Positions 7,934 through 15,531 of a DNA stretch of 49,212 nucleotides are shown here, in pieces; the first letter of the stretch is position 1, and each line of letters opens with the position of its first letter. The translations under genes were made by a program, and so were the position numbers. Where the stretch lies: the NCBI GenBank assembly GCA_017960475.1, contig JAGCZH010000012.1, positions 1-49,212 of the forward strand, written 5' to 3'. Under the pieces are notes generated by a model. The model was not told the DNA's origin, did not search any database, and saw nothing but the letters and a program-made list of their open reading frames with translations. The DNA is from Bacteroidales bacterium (lineage in GTDB: Bacteria > Bacteroidota > Bacteroidia > Bacteroidales > P3).

Positions 7934-9148
7934 CTACTCGTCTTTGTTTTTCTTACTTCCCGAATAAAGCTCAAACTTCAGGAAACGGCAGTCGAGTGCA
8001 CCATTGAAGAGCTGTATTTTCCTTGATGGATGCAGACCTATATGTTTCATCGCCTCAAAGTCGGAGGTGATGAGCCACACCTCGCAGCGTTCACCATAAA
8101 GATTCTTGAATGTATCACCAAGCTTGGAATACATATCATTAAGATCCTCAACCTTTATACGTTCGCCATAAGGAGGATTTGTCACAATTATAGTCTTACC
8201 CTCGGGAGGCTCCTGCTCCTCGAACGAGCCATGATAAAGGAAAACATCCTTGTGTAACTTCGCTCCCTTTAGGTTGGCCTCGGCCTGACGCAAAACATCC
8301 ATATCTATATCGTTGCCCCATATCTCACATTCAAAATCGCCAGAGCCTATCTTGCGGTCTTCCTGTTCCCTGACACTCTTCCATTCGGCTATATTGAAGT
8401 CACGCCAACGCTTGAACGCAAACCTCTCCTGACGATAGTATTGTGCCGGTATGTTATTTGCTAGCATGGCAGCCTCTATAAGGAGTGTGCCACTACCACA
8501 CATAGGGTCGTAGAAATTGCAGTCGCATTTCCAACCGCTAAGCTTGATCATTCCCGCGGCAAGAACCTCGTTAATCGGTGCGGCGCCGACAGCGATACGA
8601 TAACCGCGTTTGTGCAATGAGTCACCAGATGAGTTCAAAAGAATAGTGACTTTGTTGTCGGCTATGTGAAGGTTGAGCTTGAAGTCCGCGCTTTCTGTGT
8701 CAATACTGGGTCTTTGGTTGAACATGCGGCGAAAACGGTCTACTATGGCGTCTTTGGTTTTGAGGGCAGCATAGTAGGAATTGGTAAATAACTCACCTGA
8801 CGTAGTGGAATCAATCATGAAAGTGCCATCGACATCGAGAATTTTCTCCCACTTGATACGACTGACATTGTCGTAAAGCTCTTGCTCGTTATTAGCCTCG
8901 AATTCCGCGAAAGGTTTAAGGATGGCAAGGGCAGTACGACATGTGTAGTTGGCGCGATAAAGCACACGCATGTCGCCCATGAAAGCCACGGCACGAGTCA
9001 ACGGTTCAATCTCTGTGGCGCCGCATTCGCGCAACTCTTCCGCAAGAATTTCCTCGAGTCCGAACATGGTTTTGGCAATCATTTTAAAACGATTGACTGT
9101 CTGAGGCGTGGCAGGCACGGTCCTACCCTTTTCTTTCTGAATAATCAT
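7934..9148 (-). CDS. rlmL: THUMP-domain class I SAM-dependent 23S rRNA methyltransferase (RlmL N-terminal-like)
   Basis: A 404-residue protein with a THUMP RNA-binding region (about 60-170) and a Rossmann methyltransferase domain. Motif I is DPMCGSGT at 214-221; motif IV, TNPPYGER at 323-330, is typical of guanine-N2 methyltransferases. It corresponds to the N-terminal m2G2445 half of E. coli RlmKL, without the RlmK half. Many Bacteroidota homologues begin near MIAKTMFGLEE, so the true start may be M23 (9082) rather than 9148. It lies 20 bp upstream of queG on the same strand, so the two RNA-modification genes may be co-transcribed. The exact target guanine is inferred from the family. Confidence 0.85.
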   Translation of the reverse strand: MIIQKEKGRTVPATPQTVNRFKMIAKTMFGLEEILAEELRECGATEIEPLTRAVAFMGDMRVLYRANYTCRTALAILKPFAEFEANNEQELYDNVSRIKWEKILDVDGTFMIDSTTSGELFTNSYYAALKTKDAIVDRFRRMFNQRPSIDTESADFKLNLHIADNKVTILLNSSGDSLHKRGYRIAVGAAPINEVLAAGMIKLSGWKCDCNFYDPMCGSGTLLIEAAMLANNIPAQYYRQERFAFKRWRDFNIAEWKSVREQEDRKIGSGDFECEIWGNDIDMDVLRQAEANLKGAKLHKDVFLYHGSFEEQEPPEGKTIIVTNPPYGERIKVEDLNDMYSKLGDTFKNLYGERCEVWLITSDFEAMKHIGLHPSRKIQLFNGALDCRFLKFELYSGSKKNKDE

Positions 9149-9214
9149 TGTTAGTGGTTTGTAATTAAAATAAGTATTATGTTTTTTACACTTAAATATT
9201 GCATTAGATGCCAG

Positions 9215-10321
9215 CTATTGCTTTTTAAATTTCCCCACTCCCGATGGACTGTGGTATATACTAGAGCCCATAGGTTGGCGGTGGAATGGATCTTGCGTAC
9301 TTACAGAGTAGCGACGACGTGAAGAATGGAATAACTTGCGTTCCCTACGTTGCCGCCTGGAAAGCTTATAACCCGTTTCACGACTGTCGGCAATGGCGAT
9401 ATTGATAGCATAGCCTGAAAGAATCACCACGCAATTGGCATAAATCCAAAGCATGACAATCAACAACGTTCCTATTGAGCCATAGAGAATATTGTAGTTA
9501 TTGAAATTGTTGATATAGATTTGGAAAGCCCATGAAAGGCCAAAGATGAGCAGTGTTGACAGTACAGAGCCAATAGAGAAGAAATTGATTCTTTGTTTTT
9601 TGACAGGAGCCATATAATAAAGAAGGCTTAGCGTCAATAGGGTCAGGAAAACAAGCAGAAGCCAACGGCCAAAGCTAAAAGCGAAGAGGCTCAGTTTGGT
9701 TTCCGCCATGAAATTGCGGCTTATCATAAAATAGATGAGTATCTTATATCCAATAAGAAGTGACAGAATCGCCACAACAAGGACATAAAGGATCATGACA
9801 AGCAGAAGGCAGAGCATATAGCGGCGTACCAAAGAGCGCCATTCAATACTGTGGCTCACCGAATTGAACGACTGAAGAAGACCATGCATACCATTGGCAG
9901 CAAGGATAACAGAGCCTATAAAACCTATGGAGAGAAGGCTACTGTGTTTATGTCCCATAACGTCGACAATAGTCGAAGCCACACGGTCGAAGATATCGGA
10001 TGGCAATATGTTGGAGAGTTGCAGCAACAATTCGCTCTGCAGCCCCTCTATGGGCAGATATGGAATGAGAGTAAAGAAAAAGATAAGCAACGGCGGCATA
10101 GCCATAAAGAACGAGAAAGCCAAAGCTTTAGCACTCTGCCACAAGTCGCGATTAGAGAAATGCTTAAGGATTTGTATTAGCGGTACTCCCGCACAACCAG
10201 GCAACACCAAACGGTTGAAGAATGGCACAATGCGCAGACTCCAAAAGCGTAGAGCCGCATTGTAGCGTCGGTTGAACCAGACGCCCAAATCACTTTTCTT
10301 CAATCGTTCAAGGAACTGCAC
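9215..10321 (-). CDS. YihY/virulence factor BrkB family inner-membrane protein
   Basis: A 368-residue protein with about six hydrophobic helices. The family's motifs are visible: the LAFSFFMAMPPLLIFFFTLIPYLP helix near 65-90, the NGMHGLLQSFNSV segment near 145, and the LLIVMLWIYANCVVILSGYAIN helix near 285-310. The C-terminal ~60 residues are basic and hydrophilic (RRQRRERKLFHSSRRR), probably cytoplasmic. It was once thought to be RNase BN, a role since disproved; the function of the family is unknown. The start is GTG at 10321, since no ATG lies nearby in frame. Confidence 0.85.
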   Translation of the reverse strand: MQFLERLKKSDLGVWFNRRYNAALRFWSLRIVPFFNRLVLPGCAGVPLIQILKHFSNRDLWQSAKALAFSFFMAMPPLLIFFFTLIPYLPIEGLQSELLLQLSNILPSDIFDRVASTIVDVMGHKHSSLLSIGFIGSVILAANGMHGLLQSFNSVSHSIEWRSLVRRYMLCLLLVMILYVLVVAILSLLIGYKILIYFMISRNFMAETKLSLFAFSFGRWLLLVFLTLLTLSLLYYMAPVKKQRINFFSIGSVLSTLLIFGLSWAFQIYINNFNNYNILYGSIGTLLIVMLWIYANCVVILSGYAINIAIADSRETGYKLSRRQRRERKLFHSSRRRYSVSTQDPFHRQPMGSSIYHSPSGVGKFKKQ

Positions 10322-10462
10322 TTACAAATACTAGTAATGTTTATAGTTTAACGTGTAAAGTTTAAAAGTATCTCTTGGCTTACAATCAACATCTTACGTT
10401 CTAATATCGTTACAACTATTTTTTTATCATTACGTAAATTTTATGATAAAGGAGGGAAAAAA

Positions 10463-11311
10463 CTATTTTTTGACAAGACTTATATCCAAACTCTTGATAT
10501 GATGCGTCAAAGCGCCTACCGAGATAAAATCCACACCCGTCTCGGCATAGGAACGCAATGTTTGGTCGGTAATACCACCACTTGCCTCGGTCTCATAACG
10601 ACCGTCGATGCGACGGACAGCCTCCTTAAGTGTGGCAACATCGAAATTGTCAAGCATGATACGATCCACGCCACCATGAGCCAGGACTCTGTCCAACTCG
10701 TCGAGGTTGCGAACCTCTATCTCTATCTTTAGATTTTTACCTTTCGAATGCAGGTAGTCATGAGTACGGTCGATAGCGGCCTCAATGCCACCAGCGAAGT
10801 CTACATGATTGTCTTTGAGCATAATCATGTCGTACAAGCCAATACGATGATTTGTGCCGCCGCCACAATGAACGGCGTATTTCTCCAAAAGACGCATGTT
10901 GGGTGTCGTCTTGCGAGTATCCAGAAGTCTTGTATTCAGCCCATCGAGCATTTTCACCATGCGATGTGTCTCGGTGGCTATACCACTAAGACGCTGCATG
11001 AAATTCAAGGCGGTCCGCTCGGCGGTTAATATGCTTCCCGAATGACCCTCGACGAGCATAATAACGTCACCCTTGGAGACAACATCTCCGTCTTTTTTCA
11101 TCAAGGTGATTTTCAAGGAAGGATCGACAATTGTGAACACCTCCCTTCCTACTTCACATCCGCAAATAACACCATCTTGTTTCGCCACCATCTTGGCGCA
11201 ATCGGTAGCCGTGGGAGGAATGCATGCCAATGTGGAATGGTCTCCATCGCCAATATCTTCGCGCAAAGCCATGCGTATCAGCTCGTCTAAATTAGGAATA
11301 TCGGTCATCAT
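10463..11311 (-). CDS. nadC: Carboxylating nicotinate-nucleotide diphosphorylase (quinolinate phosphoribosyltransferase)
   Basis: A 282-residue cytoplasmic enzyme that converts quinolinate and PRPP to nicotinate mononucleotide, CO2 and diphosphate in de novo NAD synthesis. Diagnostic motifs are ERTALNFMQRLSGIAT (98-113), DTRKTTPNMR (131-140), GGGTNHRIGLYDMIMLKDNH (150-169), the EASGGI strand and VGALTHH near the end. Length is normal. It starts with two adjacent ATG codons (11311 or 11308). It is divergent from cinA, with the two promoters facing away from each other in a 180-bp gap. nadA and nadB are not in the window. Confidence 0.97.
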   Translation of the reverse strand: MMTDIPNLDELIRMALREDIGDGDHSTLACIPPTATDCAKMVAKQDGVICGCEVGREVFTIVDPSLKITLMKKDGDVVSKGDVIMLVEGHSGSILTAERTALNFMQRLSGIATETHRMVKMLDGLNTRLLDTRKTTPNMRLLEKYAVHCGGGTNHRIGLYDMIMLKDNHVDFAGGIEAAIDRTHDYLHSKGKNLKIEIEVRNLDELDRVLAHGGVDRIMLDNFDVATLKEAVRRIDGRYETEASGGITDQTLRSYAETGVDFISVGALTHHIKSLDISLVKK

Positions 11312-11379
11312 TTCAATGTAACTTTTTTTAGGTCCTTTATCCTAATGGTAGGGAATGGAACCTATTGAAAATATTTTGC

Positions 11380-11411
11380 AAAAGTACGAATAAAATCCAT
11401 TATTGTGCAAA
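11380..11411 (-). promoter_or_regulatory. Complete Bacteroidota promoter of nadC
   Basis: On the minus strand: TTTG (11411-11408), 20 nt, then TACTTTTG (11387-11380). This fits the TTTG-N19/20-TAnnTTTG consensus. The start codon is about 68 bp downstream. Confidence 0.75.
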
Positions 11412-11438
11412 AAAATTTCACATACCATATAACTTTTG

Positions 11439-11446
11439 TATTTTTG
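11439..11446 (+). promoter_or_regulatory. -7 box of cinA (TATTTTTG)
   Basis: It matches TAnnTTTG, 45 bp before the cinA ATG. No -33 TTTG at the proper distance. Confidence 0.6.
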
Positions 11447-11491
11447 CACCCGTTACCCAATCAGGTAGTAACCATTTAAAGCAATATAAAC

Positions 11492-12742
11492 ATGAATGTT
11501 AGCATAATAAATATAGGTGACGAGTTGCTTATCGGACAGGTGGTGAACACCAATGCCTCGACAATGTCGAAAATGCTCATAGGAGCTGGGATGAACGTGG
11601 CGGAAGTGTCTATAATCGCCGACTCGGCAGAAGCCATCCTCAACACCGTTCAACGTCACACCGAAAATTATGACGCCGTGCTGATGACCGGAGGCCTTGG
11701 ACCCACCAAAGACGACATCACAAAAAAAACGCTTTGCCAATTCTTCGACAGCAAAATGAAAGAAAACCCAATGGCTTTGGACAACGTCAAAAGGATTTTC
11801 GAAAGCCGTGGATATGAACTGACACCTATCAACCGACAGCAAGCCATGGTTCCCGAATGTTGTGAAGTGCTCAACAATGACCTTGGCACCGCCCCCTGTA
11901 TGTGGTTCGAGACCAACCGCCACACTGTTTTGGTTTCCCTCCCTGGAGTTCCTTTCGAAATGGAATGGCTAATGAGCAATCGTGTCATTCCAAAACTGCA
12001 AAAGAGATTCAATGTCGGAAACATAGTCTCTAAAAACATCCTTGTTCAAGGCATTGGCGAGAGCTTTCTCAGCGACCTTATAGAGCCCTGGGAATTGTCA
12101 TTGCCCGACAATGCCAAACTGGCGTACCTCCCTGTCGCCGGCATGGTAAAACTACGACTAACCATTAGGACAAAAACAAATGAAATCTGTGATTCGGCCT
12201 ATTTTTCCAATTTACTTAAAGGTCTGTATGAACTAGCGGGAAAATACATCGTCGGCGAAGACTGCGAAACCTTGGCAGAGCTGGTGCACAACACCCTTGT
12301 CTCGAAAGGGAGAACTCTCGCCACAGCCGAAAGCTGCACCGGTGGAACCATAGCCAGCAGACTTACAGCACTGGCAGGAGCATCCTCCTATTTCCGCGGA
12401 GGTGTGGTAGCCTACAGCAATGCCGTCAAAGAAAACACCCTCGGTGTCAATCATGAAACTCTGGAGAATCATGGCGCTGTGAGCGAGGAAACAGCTCGGG
12501 AGATGGTAGAAGGTGTGCGACAGAGACTAGGTGCCGACTACGCCATTGCGACAACCGGTATCGCCGGCCCCGACGGAGGCACAAAAGAGAAGCCCGTAGG
12601 CACTATATGGATCGCCGTTGCGTCACAAGACAAAACCGAGGCTCAATTGCTGCAATTCGGCGGCAACAAAAGACAACAGAATATTGACCGCAGCGTTAAC
12701 CAAGCATATGCCATGCTTTTACGCATGATTAAAAACTCTTGA
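11492..12742 (+). CDS. cinA: CinA-family nicotinamide-nucleotide amidohydrolase
   Basis: A 416-residue two-domain protein. Residues 1-170 form the molybdopterin-binding-like/COG1058 domain (GDELLIGQVVNTNAS; MTGGLGPTKDD), which in characterised members hydrolyses ADP-ribose or related pyrophosphates. Residues 255-416 form the PncC domain (TLATAESCTGGTIASRL with the catalytic serine; TTGIAGPDGGTKEKPVGTIW), which deamidates nicotinamide mononucleotide to nicotinate mononucleotide. Its product is therefore the same as that of the divergent nadC. The historic competence name does not imply natural transformation here. Length matches full-length CinA. Confidence 0.95.
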   Translation: MNVSIINIGDELLIGQVVNTNASTMSKMLIGAGMNVAEVSIIADSAEAILNTVQRHTENYDAVLMTGGLGPTKDDITKKTLCQFFDSKMKENPMALDNVKRIFESRGYELTPINRQQAMVPECCEVLNNDLGTAPCMWFETNRHTVLVSLPGVPFEMEWLMSNRVIPKLQKRFNVGNIVSKNILVQGIGESFLSDLIEPWELSLPDNAKLAYLPVAGMVKLRLTIRTKTNEICDSAYFSNLLKGLYELAGKYIVGEDCETLAELVHNTLVSKGRTLATAESCTGGTIASRLTALAGASSYFRGGVVAYSNAVKENTLGVNHETLENHGAVSEETAREMVEGVRQRLGADYAIATTGIAGPDGGTKEKPVGTIWIAVASQDKTEAQLLQFGGNKRQQNIDRSVNQAYAMLLRMIKNS

Positions 12743-12772
12743 TCTTTATAATTCTCTAACACCATAATTTCT

Positions 12773-13150
12773 ATGCCTAAAGCCCTTACAACAATAATAT
12801 TTCTAATAATCAGCAATGTTTTCATGACCTTTGCGTGGTACGGGAACCTTAAACTCACCGAGATGAAGATAAACACCAGCTGGCCGCTGATACTTATCAT
12901 TCTCACTTCGTGGGGCGTTGCCTTCTTCGAATACAGTTTCATGATTCCCGCCAACCGTATTGGAAGTCAAATCAACGGTGGCCCTTTCAGCCTCATGCAA
13001 CTGAAAATCCTTGCCGAGTGCATCTCTCTGACTGTCTTCACCATCATTGTCGCCACAGTCTTCAAGAGCGAGCCCATCAAATGGAACCATCTTGTCAGCT
13101 TCGGTTTCATTATCCTAGCAGTAATTTTCGCATTCTGGAAAACAAAATAG
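12773..13150 (+). CDS. DUF486 / DMT-superfamily small membrane protein
   Basis: A 125-residue protein with four predicted membrane helices (about 5-24, 37-58, 68-95 and 102-122) and the family motifs FMTFAWYGNLK, EYSFMIPANRIG and FSLMQLKILAECISL. It belongs to the DUF486 group related to the drug/metabolite transporter fold, often found as single small genes in Bacteroidota. The substrate is unknown. It begins 30 bp after cinA and ends 6 bp before the beta-mannosidase gene, so the three may share a transcript. Confidence 0.88.
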   Translation: MPKALTTIIFLIISNVFMTFAWYGNLKLTEMKINTSWPLILIILTSWGVAFFEYSFMIPANRIGSQINGGPFSLMQLKILAECISLTVFTIIVATVFKSEPIKWNHLVSFGFIILAVIFAFWKTK

Positions 13151-13156
13151 ACTGAA

Positions 13157-15184
13157 ATGAAACGATTGCTTATACTTGCCTTGCTGTCTCTTATTCTGAC
13201 AAGCTGCCAAAACAAGGAAGAACGCGTTTATCTTACCGATTGGCAGTTTAACTACAATGGACAATGGTACAAAGCCTCTGTGCCCGGCTTCATCCACACC
13301 GACTTGATGGCAAATGGTCTTATTCCCGACCCTTATTACGGCACCAACGAGGACTCCGTGCAATGGGTCGCCGACTACCCTTTTTGGACATATAGTACCG
13401 ATATAAGTAGTCTTTCTCTCCCTAAAGGTGACACATTATGGCTTGTTTGCGAGGGTCTGGCTGGTAATTGTCGGATTTATCTCTGTCATGGAAAATATTC
13501 CCACGTTGAGAACGAGCAAAACATGTTTGTTCAGAAAATCATGAAACTGCCTGACAGTTGCTACCGAATCGAGATTGACTTCTTCCCTCTTGATGATGAC
13601 AGTAAACAAAAAGAATATGTCGCCACACTTCCTGACAAGAGAGCCTTCACTCGCATAGCACCCTACCAGCAAGGTTGGGACTGGGGCCCAAAACTGACCA
13701 CATGCGGAATATGGAAAGAGGTGTATATCACAAACAGAAAACCCAGTATAACTAGTACCGCTAGTATAACCAGGGATTCTAGAGTAGAGCTCCGTCAAGA
13801 ACAGGACAGCATCGGGCAATCGTTTACCTTCTACCGCGATGGAAAACCAATCTTTATTAAAGGGGCCAACTGGATTCCTGCCCACTCGTTTCCTGTAATG
13901 ACACCTGAATTGGCGGCTCGATACCGCATGCTGCTTTGTTCCGCGAAAGAGGCCAATTTCAACATGATTCGTGTATGGGGAGGCGGTATCTACGAGCATG
14001 ACTACTTTTATGACCTATGCGACTCGCTGGGGCTCATGGTATGGCATGACTTCAACTTCAGCACTATGCTGTACCCTGACGACCCATATATGCTGGCAAG
14101 CATCCACGAGGAGGCTATCCAGAATGTGGCAAGGATAGCCAAACACCCTTGCGTGGTGCTTTGGTGCGGCAATAACGAAGTCAAGAACGGCTGGGAAGAC
14201 TGGGGCTGGCAGGGAGTCTACAACTGGACTCCCGAGCAGCGAGCAAGGCTGGAACATGGCATGGACACTATCTTTGGTTATACCAGTGAAACTAGTAATA
14301 CTAGTTCAACTAGCATTTTAGCACAAGCCGTTGCCGCCTACGACCCCCTGCACCGCCCGTACATTACCACTTCACCACTTTACGGATGGGGGCACCCAGA
14401 GTGCACCACACACGGCGACAGCCACTACTGGGGTGTTTGGTGGGGAGAGGAACCTTTTGAGATGTACAAAGAAAAAACGGGCCGTTTCATGAGCGAATAC
14501 GGATTCCAAAGTTACCCTTTGATGAGTACCATACGCCGCTACTGTCCGGAGGCTCAACTTAGCATTGACTCTCCTGCCATGAGAAACCACCAGAAACATC
14601 CCCGCGGCCTTCAAATCATTGACAAGGCCATGCGTCAATACTATGGTTTTGACAGCAAGAACCTCTCACTTGAGGACTATGTTTATGTCAGCCAATTGCT
14701 TCAGGCTTGGGGTACAGGATACGGCGTTCTGTGCCACCTCACCAACCCACGCTGCGACGGCACACTCTACTGGCAGCTCAACGACTGCTGGCCTGTGGCA
14801 TCATGGAGCAGCATTGACTACTATGGCAACTGGAAGGCACTACACTACCGTGTCCAAAAACTATTTGACAACAATGCCGACCTTGCCGGATGGGAAAAGT
14901 ATTACAGTATATACCCCAAAGATCGCAAATACGAGAAGGCAAAGTATAAGACTACTCATAATAGCAACGACGGACATCTTTCGGTATCAATAAAGGCCGA
15001 AAACGACATCTACGATGTTTATATTGACACTTATCCTCATATCGACGGACATTTCACATCAAACTTTGTCGATCTGAAAGCAGGTGAAAGCATTACCACC
15101 ACACTAATACCTATTGACAAGAAAACAGATGTTAGTAAAGTGAGAGTTATCGTGAAAACGCTAAATGATATTTATACGAGATAA
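13157..15184 (+). CDS. Glycoside hydrolase family 2 beta-mannosidase-like lipoprotein, shortened
   Basis: A 675-residue protein with a lipoprotein signal (LILTSC, lipobox Cys17), so a periplasmic or outer-membrane-attached enzyme that would release terminal beta-mannose. The N-terminal sugar-binding sandwich (about 25-190, ending GIWKEVYI) and the catalytic TIM barrel (about 222-600) are clear. The acid/base is E341 in WCGNNE and the nucleophile is E447 in MSEYGFQS. Odd points: the Ig-like domain normally placed between sandwich and barrel (about 100 residues) is almost gone. It is reduced to residues 192-220, encoded partly by a 9-bp repeat array, and the C-terminal sandwich domains are also shortened (family members are often about 850 residues). 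A second array encodes TSETSNTSSTSI (376-387). The active site looks intact. Confidence 0.9.
   Translation: MKRLLILALLSLILTSCQNKEERVYLTDWQFNYNGQWYKASVPGFIHTDLMANGLIPDPYYGTNEDSVQWVADYPFWTYSTDISSLSLPKGDTLWLVCEGLAGNCRIYLCHGKYSHVENEQNMFVQKIMKLPDSCYRIEIDFFPLDDDSKQKEYVATLPDKRAFTRIAPYQQGWDWGPKLTTCGIWKEVYITNRKPSITSTASITRDSRVELRQEQDSIGQSFTFYRDGKPIFIKGANWIPAHSFPVMTPELAARYRMLLCSAKEANFNMIRVWGGGIYEHDYFYDLCDSLGLMVWHDFNFSTMLYPDDPYMLASIHEEAIQNVARIAKHPCVVLWCGNNEVKNGWEDWGWQGVYNWTPEQRARLEHGMDTIFGYTSETSNTSSTSILAQAVAAYDPLHRPYITTSPLYGWGHPECTTHGDSHYWGVWWGEEPFEMYKEKTGRFMSEYGFQSYPLMSTIRRYCPEAQLSIDSPAMRNHQKHPRGLQIIDKAMRQYYGFDSKNLSLEDYVYVSQLLQAWGTGYGVLCHLTNPRCDGTLYWQLNDCWPVASWSSIDYYGNWKALHYRVQKLFDNNADLAGWEKYYSIYPKDRKYEKAKYKTTHNSNDGHLSVSIKAENDIYDVYIDTYPHIDGHFTSNFVDLKAGESITTTLIPIDKKTDVSKVRVIVKTLNDIYTR
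13742..13786 (+). repeat. 9-bp-period ACTAGTNNN-type array A inside the mannosidase gene
   Basis: Five in-frame units with consensus NCTAGTANN: CCCAGTATA, ACTAGTACC, GCTAGTATA, ACCAGGGAT, TCTAGAGTA. They encode PSI-TST-ASI-TRD-SRV. The core ACTAGT is a 6-bp palindrome. Confidence 0.75.
14282..14317 (+). repeat. 9-bp-period ACTAGTNNN-type array B inside the mannosidase gene
   Basis: Four in-frame units: ACCAGTGAA, ACTAGTAAT, ACTAGTTCA, ACTAGCATT, encoding TSE-TSN-TSS-TSI. Same period, same palindromic core and same reading frame as the array 540 bp upstream. Confidence 0.8.
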
Positions 15185-15242
15185 GGGTTTGAAAGGGTAC
15201 AAGCTCCTGTGGAGCGCGTAGAGCTGATTTGTGCGTGGCGAA

Positions 15243-15292
15243 TTTAAAGGTTATAAAGGTTTAAAGGGTTTAAAGGTTATAAAAGTTAAAAG
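15243..15292. repeat. Short A/T-rich tandem repeat, TTTAAAGG type
   Basis: Six imperfect units of 7-9 bp: TTTAAAGG, TTATAAAGG, TTTAAAGGG, TTTAAAGG, TTATAAAAG, TTAAAAG. Similar repeats lie at 10342-10372, 32424-32451 and 37822-37850. Confidence 0.7.
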
Positions 15293-15339
15293 TCATTTTC
15301 AACTTTCTTCACTGGATTATTTTTTTCTCAAGGTGTTCA

Positions 15340-15361
15340 GTTGCCTCATCAAGTTCGGCAG
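15340..15361. repeat. 22-bp sequence shared with the 5S rRNA insert
   Basis: It matches 48993-49014, inside the 5S rRNA gene, at 21 of 22 positions in the same orientation on the plus strand; the one difference is T at 15349 versus A at 49002. It contains the inverted pair TGCC/GGCA. Confidence 0.85.
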
Positions 15362-15367
15362 GCATAC

Positions 15368-15392
15368 CACCCCTTCGGGGTGCAATTTTTAA
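15368..15392 (+). terminator. Possible terminator after the mannosidase gene
   Basis: A 6-bp GC stem (15368-15373 with 15377-15382) with a TTC loop, followed by CAATTTTTAATTTT. It lies in the repeat-rich region, 183 bp after the stop, so the assignment is tentative. Confidence 0.45.
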
Positions 15393-15480
15393 TTTTCAAC
15401 TTTCACCATTAAGTGTTAACGCTAACTAAAAATGAAGTTTGACAAATAATTTCAAAGCGTAAAAGAGACTGTAAAGCAAC

Positions 15481-15513
15481 AAAAAAGGATGTCCCAACGG
15501 AACATCCTTTTTT
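15481..15513. terminator. Bidirectional terminator between convergent genes
   Basis: Stem 15481-15492 with 15502-15513 (GGATGT/ACATCC core extended by A/T pairs), a 9-nt loop, and T-runs on both strands. It ends 18 bp before the stop codon of the minus-strand T9SS protein. Confidence 0.85.
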
Positions 15514-15531
15514 TTGTGTTTAAGATTAATC

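Larger units (their letters stand above)
15185..15480. other. Composite repeat-rich intergenic region after the mannosidase gene
   Basis: It contains a GCTCC-TGT-GGAGC hairpin (15203-15215), a TTTAAAGG array (15243-15292), a 13-bp direct repeat ATTTTCAACTTTC (15295-15307 and 15392-15404) flanking an 84-bp segment that carries the 5S-insert-like sequence (15340-15361), and a GC hairpin (15368-15382). From 15405 to 15480 I see nothing recognisable. On the minus strand an 18-codon frame (15365-15309, starting MPAELDEATE) runs through the segment, without evidence that it is expressed. Confidence 0.65.

Noticed and set aside
10330..10338. Single ACTAGTAAT near the yihY start
   Set aside because: One isolated hexamer match is expected several times in 49 kb; it is not an array.
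15309..15365. 18-codon minus-strand frame (MPAELDEATE...) in the repeat element
   Set aside because: It coincides with the repeated DNA segment shared with 5S rRNA; repeat conservation at DNA level explains it without a peptide, though it could be retested if many copies keep the frame.
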